DNA of 64,000 nucleotides from NCBI RefSeq assembly GCF_017874035.1, contig NZ_JAGGKV010000019.1:1-64000 (forward strand), in the 5' to 3' direction. Under the pieces are notes generated by a model. It was not told the DNA's origin and did no database searches. It saw only the letters and a program-made list of their open reading frames with translations. The position numbers and the translations under genes were made by a program. Shown here one piece after another: positions 8,706 through 17,675 of the stretch; the stretch's first letter is position 1; each line of letters starts with the position of its first letter. The DNA comes from Paenibacillus aceris. Lineage in GTDB: Bacteria; Bacillota; Bacilli; Paenibacillales; NBRC-103111.

Positions 8706-10211
8706 TCAGGCTTTGCTTAATTGTCTAAACACAGCGGGCTTGTTAGACACACGTTTCTCAAACTCTTTGAGGAAATGATGATAGTGAACGTATCCAATCT
8801 GCTCCGCAATCAGACGAATCGTCTCATCCGATTCGCATAGCATACGCTTCGCCGCGTTAATACGCAGGTCATGGATATACTCAATGATGCCTACGCCGTT
8901 CCTCTTCATAAACGCTTGGCCTAAGTAAACTGGGTTCATGAAGAATCGTTCTCCGATCTCTTTAATCGTCAGCGTTTCCCGATAATGCTCCTGGATAAAA
9001 CGCTCAATAACTCGAAGGGGATGGCCGGAGAATTTCTCTTTATGCTGCTTCAACTGGCTCATATACTGCTGCACATACGCCTGCAGCGATTCCTCCACTT
9101 CCTTCAAGGAACGATGCTCTCTTCTCAAAAAATCGCGAACTCGAGGCAGCGCCTCCGAGTCAATGCCCATCTCCCGCATGACGGTAGCGCTTTTCAAAAC
9201 AATGCGAATGACCAGCAAATGAACGACTTCCCGGGCCGTTTTGTTAGCAGATAGTGTCACAAACATTTGCTTAATCAGATCCTCAACCCGCTTATCCTGA
9301 AGCGCCTCGATCGCACTTTGAATGTCATCTACGATAGAAACCGCATTAAGATCATAGCTGACTTGCTTGTGATTAATCTTATCGTAATCAAGTGGACCAC
9401 CGGATATATGAAAGAAATGATGCACTGATGTCTCTAGAGCACCTGCATACGAATCTTCTATATGACGGAGGGAGTCCACTCGTGGTCCTATCGAAAGGCA
9501 GCATTCGATACCTTGCTCACGCAGGTCTTCGTATACCTGTTGAGCCCACTCCTCGATATCAGGGACAGACGGCATGACAAGCCCCTCCTGATTCCCAAAC
9601 AAGTCGATTGCATGTGCTTTTCGCGAAAGGAAGTAACGGGCATCCAGCTCCTGTTCTGAGCCGCTAAGCCATTCGACATGAATATACCTCCAGCCACGAT
9701 CTCCTTGTGCCAAGGGATCTAGTATCTCCCCTACGTTCCCGTCTGTTGCCGATATTTCCCCCCGAAGCATCTGAGCAAGCAGAGTCGGTACTAGACGGTC
9801 GGCAACGAGGTCTTGGCGTACCCTTTGCTGTTCTCGGTGCTGCAGCTCACCAATAACTAATTGAATGACAGCCTCCCATTCCCTATCCAAAGCCGGTTTA
9901 AGCAAATAATGCTTTACCCCATACCTTAGGGCAGAACGTGCATATTCGAAATCATTGTAGCCGCTTAAAATGATGAATACCGGATCGTTCCCTGCCTTTT
10001 GCACCCGATCGATCAATTCTAATCCGTCAATTACCGGCATCCGAATATCCGTCACTACGAGATCAGGCTTACAGGCTTCAATGCAGGCTAAGGCTTCTTC
10101 GCCGTTCTCGCACATTTCTACGATTTCAAAGCCAAGCTCTTCCCATTCGACCATGAGCTTTATGCCTTCCAAGGCGAAAGGCTCGTCGTCCACCAAAATA
10201 ACTTTAAACAT
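8706..10211 (-). CDS. YesN/AraC-type response regulator (distal)
   Basis: The 501-residue cytoplasmic transcription factor has an N-terminal receiver domain (VDDE acidic pair; phospho-acceptor Asp55 in VVTDIRMP; Lys105 in LLKP), a poorly conserved middle segment, and a C-terminal AraC-type double helix-turn-helix (about 395-500). It overlaps the end of the kinase gene by 8 bp, so the two are translationally coupled and are probably cognate. Such regulators activate sugar-importer and glycosidase operons on a carbohydrate signal sensed by a YesM-type kinase. The shared element upstream of the two xylanase genes and the importer is its most likely target, which is an inference. Confidence 0.9.
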   Translation of the reverse strand: MFKVILVDDEPFALEGIKLMVEWEELGFEIVEMCENGEEALACIEACKPDLVVTDIRMPVIDGLELIDRVQKAGNDPVFIILSGYNDFEYARSALRYGVKHYLLKPALDREWEAVIQLVIGELQHREQQRVRQDLVADRLVPTLLAQMLRGEISATDGNVGEILDPLAQGDRGWRYIHVEWLSGSEQELDARYFLSRKAHAIDLFGNQEGLVMPSVPDIEEWAQQVYEDLREQGIECCLSIGPRVDSLRHIEDSYAGALETSVHHFFHISGGPLDYDKINHKQVSYDLNAVSIVDDIQSAIEALQDKRVEDLIKQMFVTLSANKTAREVVHLLVIRIVLKSATVMREMGIDSEALPRVRDFLRREHRSLKEVEESLQAYVQQYMSQLKQHKEKFSGHPLRVIERFIQEHYRETLTIKEIGERFFMNPVYLGQAFMKRNGVGIIEYIHDLRINAAKRMLCESDETIRLIAEQIGYVHYHHFLKEFEKRVSNKPAVFRQLSKA

Positions 10212-12027
10212 GTTCGCTAATCTCCTCCTGTTTCCTAATGAGACTCAGAGGAATTTGTATGGTAACACTTGTTTTCTCGAAGGGGATGCTTTCCATTTGG
10301 AACAAAGAGCGTTCCGCATAAAACAGGTTTAAACGACGATACACATTGCGAAGTCCGACGTTCTTGCCGTTGTCTTCTCCCTTATACAGACTCTGAACAA
10401 TTTCATCCAGTTTCGCGCTGTTCATACCGATTCCGTTATCTTCGACCTTCATGAGCATGTTCATCCCTGATCTTTCTACAGATATCCGAATTCTGCGATT
10501 CCCTTTTACCGATTGAAGCCCATGCTTGCAAGAGTTCTCAACGAGCGATTGAATACTCATCTTCGGGATTCGATACGATAGAACAGATTCGTCAACAGAC
10601 AATTCATAGTGAAACCGATCTTGAAATCTGAACTTCTCGATCTGGAGGTACATATCAGTGAAGCTTAGCTCTTCTTCTACCGTCACCAAATCCTCCTTCC
10701 AGCTTAGCAGCCTTCTCAAAATCCGGGACAAGTTTTGAATAATTTCTATCACATGCTCATAGCGATACTTCTTGCATACGACAAGAATCGCATTTAACGT
10801 ATTGAACAGAAAATGAGGGTCTACTTGGCTTTGCAAATAATTCAGCTCGGCCTGTACGCGTTCCAGCTCCAAATCTTTTTTTTGAATTTCGAGCTTGTAC
10901 ACATCGTTAATTAAATTACGAATTTTTTCCGTCATCAAATTAAAGCTGCGAAGAAGATTACCGATCTCATCTTTTCCTTCATACATCGTAATGGGTTCAA
11001 ACCTCTCGTTTTTCACCAACTGCATATGTTTGGAGAGCTTTCTTACCCGGAAATTGAAAGAGTGCATAATGATGTAAATCAATATCGTCGGAATGATCGT
11101 ACTAATGAGCGTCAGCCAGATAAAGAAGTGGATAACCCCCTTTCTCTCCTCCGCGATTCGACTTCCCTCCGGAATTCCGACCAGCCGCCAGTTAAGCACA
11201 TAACTAGCGCTACTGAGAGGACTGACAAAGCTCTTCTCAGGTAAGCCTGTCAGCTTAGAATCCTTTGACACAGGCAGGGTCGGGAGCAAAGGGTCATTTC
11301 CCTTAAACGCACCTGCCGATTCAAGAACAAGCCGATTTTCCTCATCCACGAGCTTGATTAACAAGTATTTGCTCTCTTTATCAAACAGCTCCAGCAGCTT
11401 ATCCATCCGAATATCGATACGCAGATATTTGGAGAATTTCATGAGGTCAGGGAAATTGTCCAGCTTCCGAATGATGCTGACATATACCAATTTCTCCTCG
11501 GGATTCATGGGATTCGTATCCAAATAAGAGGTCACTGTCACCTTATCTTTCTTTTCGTTCATCTTCTGATACCATTCACTCTTCAGATCATTGGGCTTAA
11601 GCATAAAGTAGCTTCCACCATTGGATAGCGTTGGGTTCGAGGTGTATACGCCAATCCAAGAGATGTAGGGATAAATATTCGGATACTGCCCCAATTTGTC
11701 TCGGAGGTAACTGTCGTATTCTTCGTAATAAGCAACATTATCCGAGTACGTATATTCAAGCATCTCATTAAATACACGATCAGCGGAAACAGCGTTGCCA
11801 ATCACAACACCTGAGTTCACCATTTGCATGATTTCGTTTCTGACCCTATCTAGAGAAATCCGTAAGTTATCCATCTCTCTACGTTCTGTATTTTTGCTAT
11901 CTTGCAAGAAAAATAAGCTGTTTATACACAAAATCGGTAGCAGCACACACATCAAGTAAATGATCAGAAACTTGAACTTCAGGGGAATATCATTAACAAT
12001 ACGCAACAGTTTCCATTTCCGGCTCAT
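10204..12027 (-). CDS. YesM-type sensor histidine kinase
   Basis: The 607-residue membrane kinase has a first membrane helix at about 18-40, an extracellular sensing region (about 41-295), a second helix at about 297-322, a HAMP linker (KDEIGNLLRSFN) and a His_kinase domain with phospho-acceptor His in QVDPHFLFNTLNA. The C-terminal ATPase has N box VENSCKHG and G1 box DNGIGM. RBS AAGGAGAG is 6-7 bases before the ATG. It lies 25 bp after one response regulator gene and overlaps the next, a three-gene unit. The ligand is probably a xylan breakdown product, judging only from the neighbours. Confidence 0.92.
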   Translation of the reverse strand: MSRKWKLLRIVNDIPLKFKFLIIYLMCVLLPILCINSLFFLQDSKNTERREMDNLRISLDRVRNEIMQMVNSGVVIGNAVSADRVFNEMLEYTYSDNVAYYEEYDSYLRDKLGQYPNIYPYISWIGVYTSNPTLSNGGSYFMLKPNDLKSEWYQKMNEKKDKVTVTSYLDTNPMNPEEKLVYVSIIRKLDNFPDLMKFSKYLRIDIRMDKLLELFDKESKYLLIKLVDEENRLVLESAGAFKGNDPLLPTLPVSKDSKLTGLPEKSFVSPLSSASYVLNWRLVGIPEGSRIAEERKGVIHFFIWLTLISTIIPTILIYIIMHSFNFRVRKLSKHMQLVKNERFEPITMYEGKDEIGNLLRSFNLMTEKIRNLINDVYKLEIQKKDLELERVQAELNYLQSQVDPHFLFNTLNAILVVCKKYRYEHVIEIIQNLSRILRRLLSWKEDLVTVEEELSFTDMYLQIEKFRFQDRFHYELSVDESVLSYRIPKMSIQSLVENSCKHGLQSVKGNRRIRISVERSGMNMLMKVEDNGIGMNSAKLDEIVQSLYKGEDNGKNVGLRNVYRRLNLFYAERSLFQMESIPFEKTSVTIQIPLSLIRKQEEISEHV

Positions 12028-12052
12028 ATTTGCTCTCCTTGTCAGTCGTAGG

Positions 12053-13570
12053 TTAACCCTTCTTGTAGGCAGAGGGTAACAAACCAGTAAGTGCCTTGAA
12101 CTTGGTTACGAACTGTTCGGAATCCGAGTAGCCGACACGATCTGCGACATCGGATATTTTCAGTTCTTCACGGCGAAGTAATTTTTTGGCCTCGTCAATT
12201 CGTACGACATGCAAATATTCATTGAAGGTGAGGCCAACTTGCTTCTTGAACCTCTGGCCCAAGTACGCAGGATTCAGCCGAAAGTGCTCTGCAACAACCT
12301 GCAGCTGCAGCTTTTCCCTATAGTGCGATTTGATATAGTCTCCCGCTGCGGATACGACTTCATCTTGCCCTACGCCTTTCTTCAGAACAATCCACTCTGC
12401 AGCTTGCAGAATTTCTTGTGTTACCTTGCGTTCCAAGAGGCCAATATCCATTGGAACGGTGGGAGCAAACCAATTTGGAGCCCACATAGGATCACCGCCG
12501 AATTGGGCAATCATCTTAAGAATTTCAAGCTTAATGTTGCCTAAATAAGCACTCACCCAAGATTCAGATACAGACTGCCTCGAAAGAGCGATGAATAAGT
12601 GGTGTACGTGGGTTCGCACTGTTTCTGGACACCCACTCCCTACGGCATCTAGGATGGATTCCGTCATTCCTACAAATGCAGGCAACGTCTCCGCTGACCA
12701 CTCTCCTTGATAGATGTAAATCCCTTCTGTTCCAGAAGGGATTTTGCACATTTCGGCCATAAGCCCCTCACGAAATGCTTCTTTTAACGCATGCGGTCCC
12801 TTGTGCTCACCGCTAATCGAAAAGGAGAGCGCTCTGCCCCAGTTATGTCTGACACTGTCAATTATCTCAGTTATCATCGCAGAAGAAAGATCGCGCCCCT
12901 CGGGTCCTGTGACTAGCAAGAATCCATGTCGCTCTTTGCCTACGCCAAATGGAAGCAGTGTCGTTTGAGTAAGCTTTATTCGATCTGCAATAACCTGCAT
13001 CAGGTCCGATTGGACATGAGGCTGAATGTCAGGCTCTAGCAAGATGCAGCGGAAGTTGGAACGTTCATGAAAATCCATTAAGGCGTTCGCCTGCTCAATC
13101 CATTTCTGTCTGATTTCTCCCTGCAATAGCCTTGAAATCGTTTCCAATCGTAAGCGGTCCAACGCAGCGCTTTCGTACTGGCTGTGTGCTTCACGCTCTC
13201 GAATCGTAACCGAGATCTCTTCCACTGCAGCTATAAGCTCATCTTCAATTAAAGGTTTCATCAAATAATTGGCCACACCATGCCGCATCGCTCTTTTGGC
13301 ATATTCGAAATCCGCATACCCACTCAAAATAATAAATTTCATTTCAGGATGCAGGCCGGAAGCTTGTTCAATCAATTCCAATCCATCTATAACAGGCATT
13401 CGAACATCCGTCAGCACCAAATGAGGCAGGGTTGACGCCATAACAGCCAATGCGTCTTCACCATCCGATGCTTCTCCGCATACTTCAAAGCCAAGTTTAT
13501 TCCAATCGATCATCGATCGCAGTCCCTCTAGCATGTAAGGCTCGTCATCGGCAAACATGACCCTTAACAT
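12053..13570 (-). CDS. YesN/AraC-type response regulator (proximal)
   Basis: The 505-residue protein has a receiver domain (ADDE; Asp55 in VLTDVRMP; Lys in LMKP) and a C-terminal AraC-type DNA-binding domain (about 405-505, with LQVVAEHFRLNPAYLGQ). I use the ATG at 13570, which has GAGGTG six bases upstream, rather than the GTG three codons before that lies within that ribosome site. It is the first gene of the regulator unit and is followed by the kinase and a second regulator of the same architecture. Having two receivers for one nearby kinase suggests either a split regulon or a second kinase elsewhere. Confidence 0.9.
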   Translation of the reverse strand: MLRVMFADDEPYMLEGLRSMIDWNKLGFEVCGEASDGEDALAVMASTLPHLVLTDVRMPVIDGLELIEQASGLHPEMKFIILSGYADFEYAKRAMRHGVANYLMKPLIEDELIAAVEEISVTIREREAHSQYESAALDRLRLETISRLLQGEIRQKWIEQANALMDFHERSNFRCILLEPDIQPHVQSDLMQVIADRIKLTQTTLLPFGVGKERHGFLLVTGPEGRDLSSAMITEIIDSVRHNWGRALSFSISGEHKGPHALKEAFREGLMAEMCKIPSGTEGIYIYQGEWSAETLPAFVGMTESILDAVGSGCPETVRTHVHHLFIALSRQSVSESWVSAYLGNIKLEILKMIAQFGGDPMWAPNWFAPTVPMDIGLLERKVTQEILQAAEWIVLKKGVGQDEVVSAAGDYIKSHYREKLQLQVVAEHFRLNPAYLGQRFKKQVGLTFNEYLHVVRIDEAKKLLRREELKISDVADRVGYSDSEQFVTKFKALTGLLPSAYKKG

Positions 13571-13636
13571 GGGAATCACCTCACTTCAGCAAGTAGATAT
13601 GAACTATTATAAAGGATAAGATGAGCTTGAATAAAG

Positions 13637-13667
13637 CAAAAACCGTCCCAGCACCGAGCTGAAACGG
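13637..13667 (-). terminator. Rho-independent terminator after the importer operon
   Basis: A hairpin (CCGT..CAGC/GCTG..ACGG, two small internal loops) is followed on the minus strand by GTTTTTGC. It separates the importer genes from the regulator genes, making them two transcription units. Confidence 0.7.
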
Positions 13668-13697
13668 GAAATGATTATGATCATCGCTTACTTTGTC

Positions 13698-14609
13698 TTA
13701 CTCTTTGACGCTTCCAAGATTCATACCGACGATGAAATACCTTTGCAGAAAAGGATACACGAACAGAATCGGAACCGCCGCCACAATCGTAATCGCCGCA
13801 CGTATGGAAGCAGGCGTAACCATGGCCTTCGTTTGATTCGTGTTTGCCCCAGCCAGAAGACCTGGATCATTGTTGCTGTTCATCGTAGAGCCAAGCAGCT
13901 TCATCATTTCGTACTGAAGTGTACTCAACTTCAAATCAGAAGAGGCATACAGGAACGTATCGAACCAGGAATTCCAAGAGCCAACTGCAATAAACAAGGC
14001 GATGGTTGCTAGTACAGGCGTGCACAGCGGGAGAATAATTCGTACAAATATGGTGAAATCACCTGCTCCGTCTATCTTCGCAGACTCAACCAAGCCTGAT
14101 GGGAGGGTACGAATATACGTCCGAATGACGATAAGATTAAACGCACTTACCATCCCCGGGAAAACATATACCCAGAAGTTGTTCAACAGTCCCAGGCTTT
14201 TAATCAGAAAGTAATTAGGAATTAGCCCCGCATTGAAATACATCGTCAACACAAATATTAAACCTATTATTTTCCGAAAAATATATTGGGGCTGCGCCAG
14301 TGTATAGGCAAGCATAGAGGTGAGAAACACACCTAGTACAGTTATTGTAATTGTACGGGCCACGGAAATCCAAGCCGCATGATAAATCGTACCCGAAATG
14401 AAAATCGCCTTGTAATTTTGCAATGACCAGGAGCGCGGCCATAAATAAATGCCCCCACGAAGCGCATCATTACCTTCATTAAATGAAATCGTTAAGGTAT
14501 GAAGGAAAGGATAAAGCGTTACTACAGCAAGAAGGAGCATGAAGATGCCATTAATCGTATGGAACAGAATGGGCTCAATTCGAGCTCTGCTAACAGTTGT
14601 TGTCCCCAT
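13698..14609 (-). CDS. CUT1-type ABC sugar permease, YtcP-like
   Basis: The 303-residue inner-membrane permease has about six helices and the binding-protein-dependent transport (EAA) loop with SAKIDGAGDFTIFVRI, which docks the ATPase. The C-terminal NLGSVKE is typical of YtcP proteins. The start at the ATG at 14609 gives an 8-base gap to GGAG; an ATG two codons earlier abuts the site. It pairs with the permease gene 13 bp upstream. No ATPase gene is present, as usual for this family, which shares an MsmX-like ATPase encoded elsewhere. The substrate is likely xylooligosaccharide or aldouronate. Confidence 0.9.
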   Translation of the reverse strand: MGTTTVSRARIEPILFHTINGIFMLLLAVVTLYPFLHTLTISFNEGNDALRGGIYLWPRSWSLQNYKAIFISGTIYHAAWISVARTITITVLGVFLTSMLAYTLAQPQYIFRKIIGLIFVLTMYFNAGLIPNYFLIKSLGLLNNFWVYVFPGMVSAFNLIVIRTYIRTLPSGLVESAKIDGAGDFTIFVRIILPLCTPVLATIALFIAVGSWNSWFDTFLYASSDLKLSTLQYEMMKLLGSTMNSNNDPGLLAGANTNQTKAMVTPASIRAAITIVAAVPILFVYPFLQRYFIVGMNLGSVKE

Positions 14610-14622
14610 CGTCATCTCTCCT

Positions 14623-15597
14623 TTATATCAACCGCTCTTCACCAAGACGTTTGGCGGTAGAATTTGCAATTAGAATAAGGACTATGCTTACAACCGTTTT
14701 GAAAATGCCTGCCGCAGTTGCCAGCGAATAATTGCCTAAAGCAATACCGTACTTAAGAACGAAAATATCAATCGTTTGCGACCAGTCGACGATCAACCCG
14801 TTACCGAGCAGGTATTGAATCTCAAAGCCTGCATCTAGGATGTGCCCCACGTTCATGATTAATAGAATAATAAAAGTCGACTTGATCCCGGGCAGTGTGA
14901 CGTACAGGATCTTCTGGTAACGATTTGCACCGTCGATCCCGGCAGACTCATACAGCGATGGATCAATCGAAGTGATTGCTGCAAGGTAAATGATGGTATT
15001 CCATCCCACCTCTTTCCACACATTAGACAAGCCCACAATCCCCCAAAAATACTTCCCTTCGCTAAGCCACATCACAGGCTCCTTGATGATGTGCAACTTC
15101 ATCAACAGTTGATTAACGATACCATCATCAATCGATAGCGAAGTCGCTACGATACCCGCAGCAATAATCCACGACAGAAAGTGAGGCAGATATGATATTG
15201 TTTGGATAGACCGCTTCCAAAAACGAACTTTGATCTCATTCAGCATTAGAGCTAGTAGGATGGCTGTTGCAAAACCTAAAACCAAATTGATTATACTCAT
15301 AGCAAGCGTGTTGCGAAGCACCGTCAAAAACGTATCATCTTGAAACAGAAATTTAAAATTCTTCAGCCCCACCCACTGCTGTTTGGAAAATTTTAAAGCC
15401 GGGCGATAATTTTGGAACGCCATCAACCAGCCCCAAATCGGTACATAATTGAAGATCAAAATATATATCAGGATGGGAAAAGACATCATAATTAACTGCT
15501 TCTGGTTCTTTATCGTCTTCCAACTTAAACCGACGCCAATTTCCGGATCAATTTTTTGCTTTTCCTTTGATTTCTTGGGCAGTATGGTCACGGCCAT
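14623..15597 (-). CDS. CUT1-type ABC sugar permease, LplB-like
   Basis: The 324-residue permease has six predicted helices and the EAA-loop sequence ESAGIDGANRYQKILYVTLPG. It forms the first half of the importer channel. The chosen start at 15597 has GGAGG eight bases upstream. The lipoprotein gene precedes it and the partner permease follows at once, a standard lplA-lplB-ytcP order. Confidence 0.9.
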   Translation of the reverse strand: MAVTILPKKSKEKQKIDPEIGVGLSWKTIKNQKQLIMMSFPILIYILIFNYVPIWGWLMAFQNYRPALKFSKQQWVGLKNFKFLFQDDTFLTVLRNTLAMSIINLVLGFATAILLALMLNEIKVRFWKRSIQTISYLPHFLSWIIAAGIVATSLSIDDGIVNQLLMKLHIIKEPVMWLSEGKYFWGIVGLSNVWKEVGWNTIIYLAAITSIDPSLYESAGIDGANRYQKILYVTLPGIKSTFIILLIMNVGHILDAGFEIQYLLGNGLIVDWSQTIDIFVLKYGIALGNYSLATAAGIFKTVVSIVLILIANSTAKRLGEERLI

Positions 15598-15668
15598 CGA
15601 CATTTCCTCCTAGGAAGTAAAGCGGAGAAGACCTGAGTCTCCCCCACTCCACTGCATGTTCTATCCCT

Positions 15669-17345
15669 TTATTTACTACTCCAGTTCTTAATACGCCAGT
15701 TGATTTGATCATTGATACGATCTTCGTAGGCTTTAAAGTTACTTTTGGAAATTTGATCCACATACTCCTTCCATACACCTTCAAAGTCATCCGGTTTGGC
15801 CAAAATAGCTCTCGGCAAATATTTTACAGCAAGGTCGGTCATCTTCGTATTGGCCACTTTAGCCGGCGAACCATCAATCAGATCAATGCTCCAGGCTGGA
15901 TAGTATACGGGATTCTCAGCTGGTGTTTTGAAAAACTCAGCCCATGTCTTATGGTTATACGCTTTCAATACTTCTTGATCCTGCGGCTTCAAGCTGTCAT
16001 AGAATTCCTGCGGCTGTGTTCCTGGATCAGTTGCATTCCCGTCACTATAGGTCCCTTGCATTTTAGGCGAATTAGCAAAGAACGCTTCCGCTTTATTTGC
16101 AAGCTTCCATGTATTATCGTCCGCTTTAGCGCGTTGTTCGGGGGTACGATAGAACTTACCATCCTTCACCATATAATCCTCGCCTTGAATCCCCCATTGG
16201 AGTGTCTTCTGCCAATCCTCTGTCATTAGGGAATCCAAAAATTTAATGATTTGTACAGGATCCTTGGCTTTTGTTGAAATCCCGTATCCGCGATTGATGT
16301 TCAAAACTGGACGGTCACGGTAGTACTCTTTGGCGCCTGGGTATAAGAGCGGGAACCCGACGTAGGTACTGCCAATTTTATTTTGTGAAATCAACGAGCG
16401 TTCGCCATCTCCGAAATTCCAGTGTTGGTCAAACATCCCAATGACACGTCCGCTAGCAATTTTCGCCAAGTACTGGTCGTAGTTCTGCACCAGAGCTTCT
16501 CTATCCATCAAGCCTTGCGCATTGATCTCATTCAGCTTCTTGTAATATGTCTTGGCGATGTCCTTGTCTGCAAAGATTTGTGCTTTCTCATTCTCGACGA
16601 TAACTCCGCCGTCATTTGGGTGACCAGCTAAATGCTCTGGCGGATTAAGCAGCGGGAAGTTTCTCCAATCAAAGTTCAGCGTCTCGAAGCCGATCATATC
16701 GGGGTGCTTTGCTTTATATTTCGCAATGATATCGAAATACTCGTCCAATGTTTTAGGCGATGGATAGCCCATTTCCTTCAGTACATCCTTTTGCAAATAA
16801 AAGCCTGGTCCTTCATACGCGGTTTCGTTAAATTGACCGCTGAACACATTGTAATTTGGAAGAGCATAAATGTGACCGCTGGCAGGATCCTTCATTTGAT
16901 TCCACACGCTTGCATAGTGCTTCTTCAAATTCGGAGCGTACTTGTCAATCAAATCCTCGAGGGGTACAAAAGCACCCGCTGCAATTAATTTGTCGTTTCC
17001 TGTCATAATATCTGCATAATCGCCACCGGCAATCATGACGCCCAGCTTCTGCTGCAGGTCACCAACCAGAAACTCCATTTTCAAGCTAACACCTGTCTTA
17101 TCTTTAATCATCTTATAAATCTTGTTGTCAGGAGTCGGCTGTTGATACGGGCTGTCAATGAACAAGGACAATGTGACTGGCTTAATTGCATTGCTCTGCG
17201 TTGCCGCAGGCGTTGTCTGGCTTCCGCTAGGCGAAGAGGTGCTATTTACCGCATCCTTCGAGTCGGCGCAGCCTGTCAGCGTTAATCCTAGAGCCAGAAC
17301 AGGTACCATAGTTGCTAAAACAGGACGTTTTATTTTCTTAACCAT
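15669..17345 (-). CDS. LplA-type sugar-binding lipoprotein
   Basis: The 558-residue extracellular solute-binding protein of the importer starts with a lipoprotein signal peptide (lipobox LTGC, Cys near residue 26) and a Ser/Thr linker. It then has the large LplA-type substrate-binding fold, which is longer than ordinary CUT1 receptors of about 430 residues. It is the first gene of its operon, and its promoter carries the regulatory element shared with both xylanase genes. Within the xylan locus it most likely captures xylooligosaccharides or aldouronates released by the surface xylanase. Specificity cannot be derived from sequence alone. Confidence 0.9.
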   Translation of the reverse strand: MVKKIKRPVLATMVPVLALGLTLTGCADSKDAVNSTSSPSGSQTTPAATQSNAIKPVTLSLFIDSPYQQPTPDNKIYKMIKDKTGVSLKMEFLVGDLQQKLGVMIAGGDYADIMTGNDKLIAAGAFVPLEDLIDKYAPNLKKHYASVWNQMKDPASGHIYALPNYNVFSGQFNETAYEGPGFYLQKDVLKEMGYPSPKTLDEYFDIIAKYKAKHPDMIGFETLNFDWRNFPLLNPPEHLAGHPNDGGVIVENEKAQIFADKDIAKTYYKKLNEINAQGLMDREALVQNYDQYLAKIASGRVIGMFDQHWNFGDGERSLISQNKIGSTYVGFPLLYPGAKEYYRDRPVLNINRGYGISTKAKDPVQIIKFLDSLMTEDWQKTLQWGIQGEDYMVKDGKFYRTPEQRAKADDNTWKLANKAEAFFANSPKMQGTYSDGNATDPGTQPQEFYDSLKPQDQEVLKAYNHKTWAEFFKTPAENPVYYPAWSIDLIDGSPAKVANTKMTDLAVKYLPRAILAKPDDFEGVWKEYVDQISKSNFKAYEDRINDQINWRIKNWSSK

Positions 17346-17421
17346 TTTTCTAATCCTCCCTTATTGTCTCCATGAAGATGCAGGTTTGTATAGGTCAGTC
17401 ATTTATTTGCTTACATTATTT

Positions 17422-17480
17422 ATTATACGCATCAAGAATGCGCTTACAATTCACAGAGTAAAGATATTACCCCTACGAAT
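17422..17480 (-). promoter_or_regulatory. Putative activator-dependent promoter of the importer operon
   Basis: A TATAAT -10 lies at 17422-17427 on the minus strand. At 17442-17480 is the shared element with GGGGTAATATCTTTACTC followed by TGTGAATTGTAAGC. The element covers the -35 position, as expected where an activator replaces a poor -35. Confidence 0.6.
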
Positions 17481-17564
17481 TACAGTCATGTAACCATTTT
17501 CTCGGCATAGCTTAGGGTCATTATCCAGCCATCCAAAGCAGCAATGTACTCGCATGTAAAGATT

Positions 17565-17578
17565 TGAAAACGCTTACA
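17565..17578 (-). promoter_or_regulatory. cre site (CcpA operator)
   Basis: TGAAAACGCTTACA matches TGWAANCGNTNWCA at all 14 positions. It lies 85 bp upstream of the importer's shared promoter element and about 100 bp after the GH95 gene. Glucose repression of the importer is the natural reading. The remainder of the gap 17346-17675 holds the promoter and the terminator described separately. Confidence 0.7.
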
Positions 17579-17591
17579 TATCATTAGATAA

Positions 17592-17608
17592 TCCGGCTGC
17601 ATGCCGGA
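17592..17608 (-). terminator. Possible terminator after the GH95 gene
   Basis: A 6-bp GC-rich stem (TCCGGC/GCCGGA) with a 5-nt loop lies 68 bp after the GH95 stop. Only ATTATCTAA follows it on the minus strand, so it is weak. Confidence 0.35.
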
Positions 17609-17675
17609 CTACCTCCCCATATTGTTATTTTTGTTACAGTCTGCTCCATCCGTGGACCAAGATGGCCCAAGAAAT

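Noticed and set aside
8464..17675. A GH67 alpha-glucuronidase gene expected in an aldouronate locus
   Set aside because: No GH67 motif is found in any frame, so aldouronate use can only be suggested.
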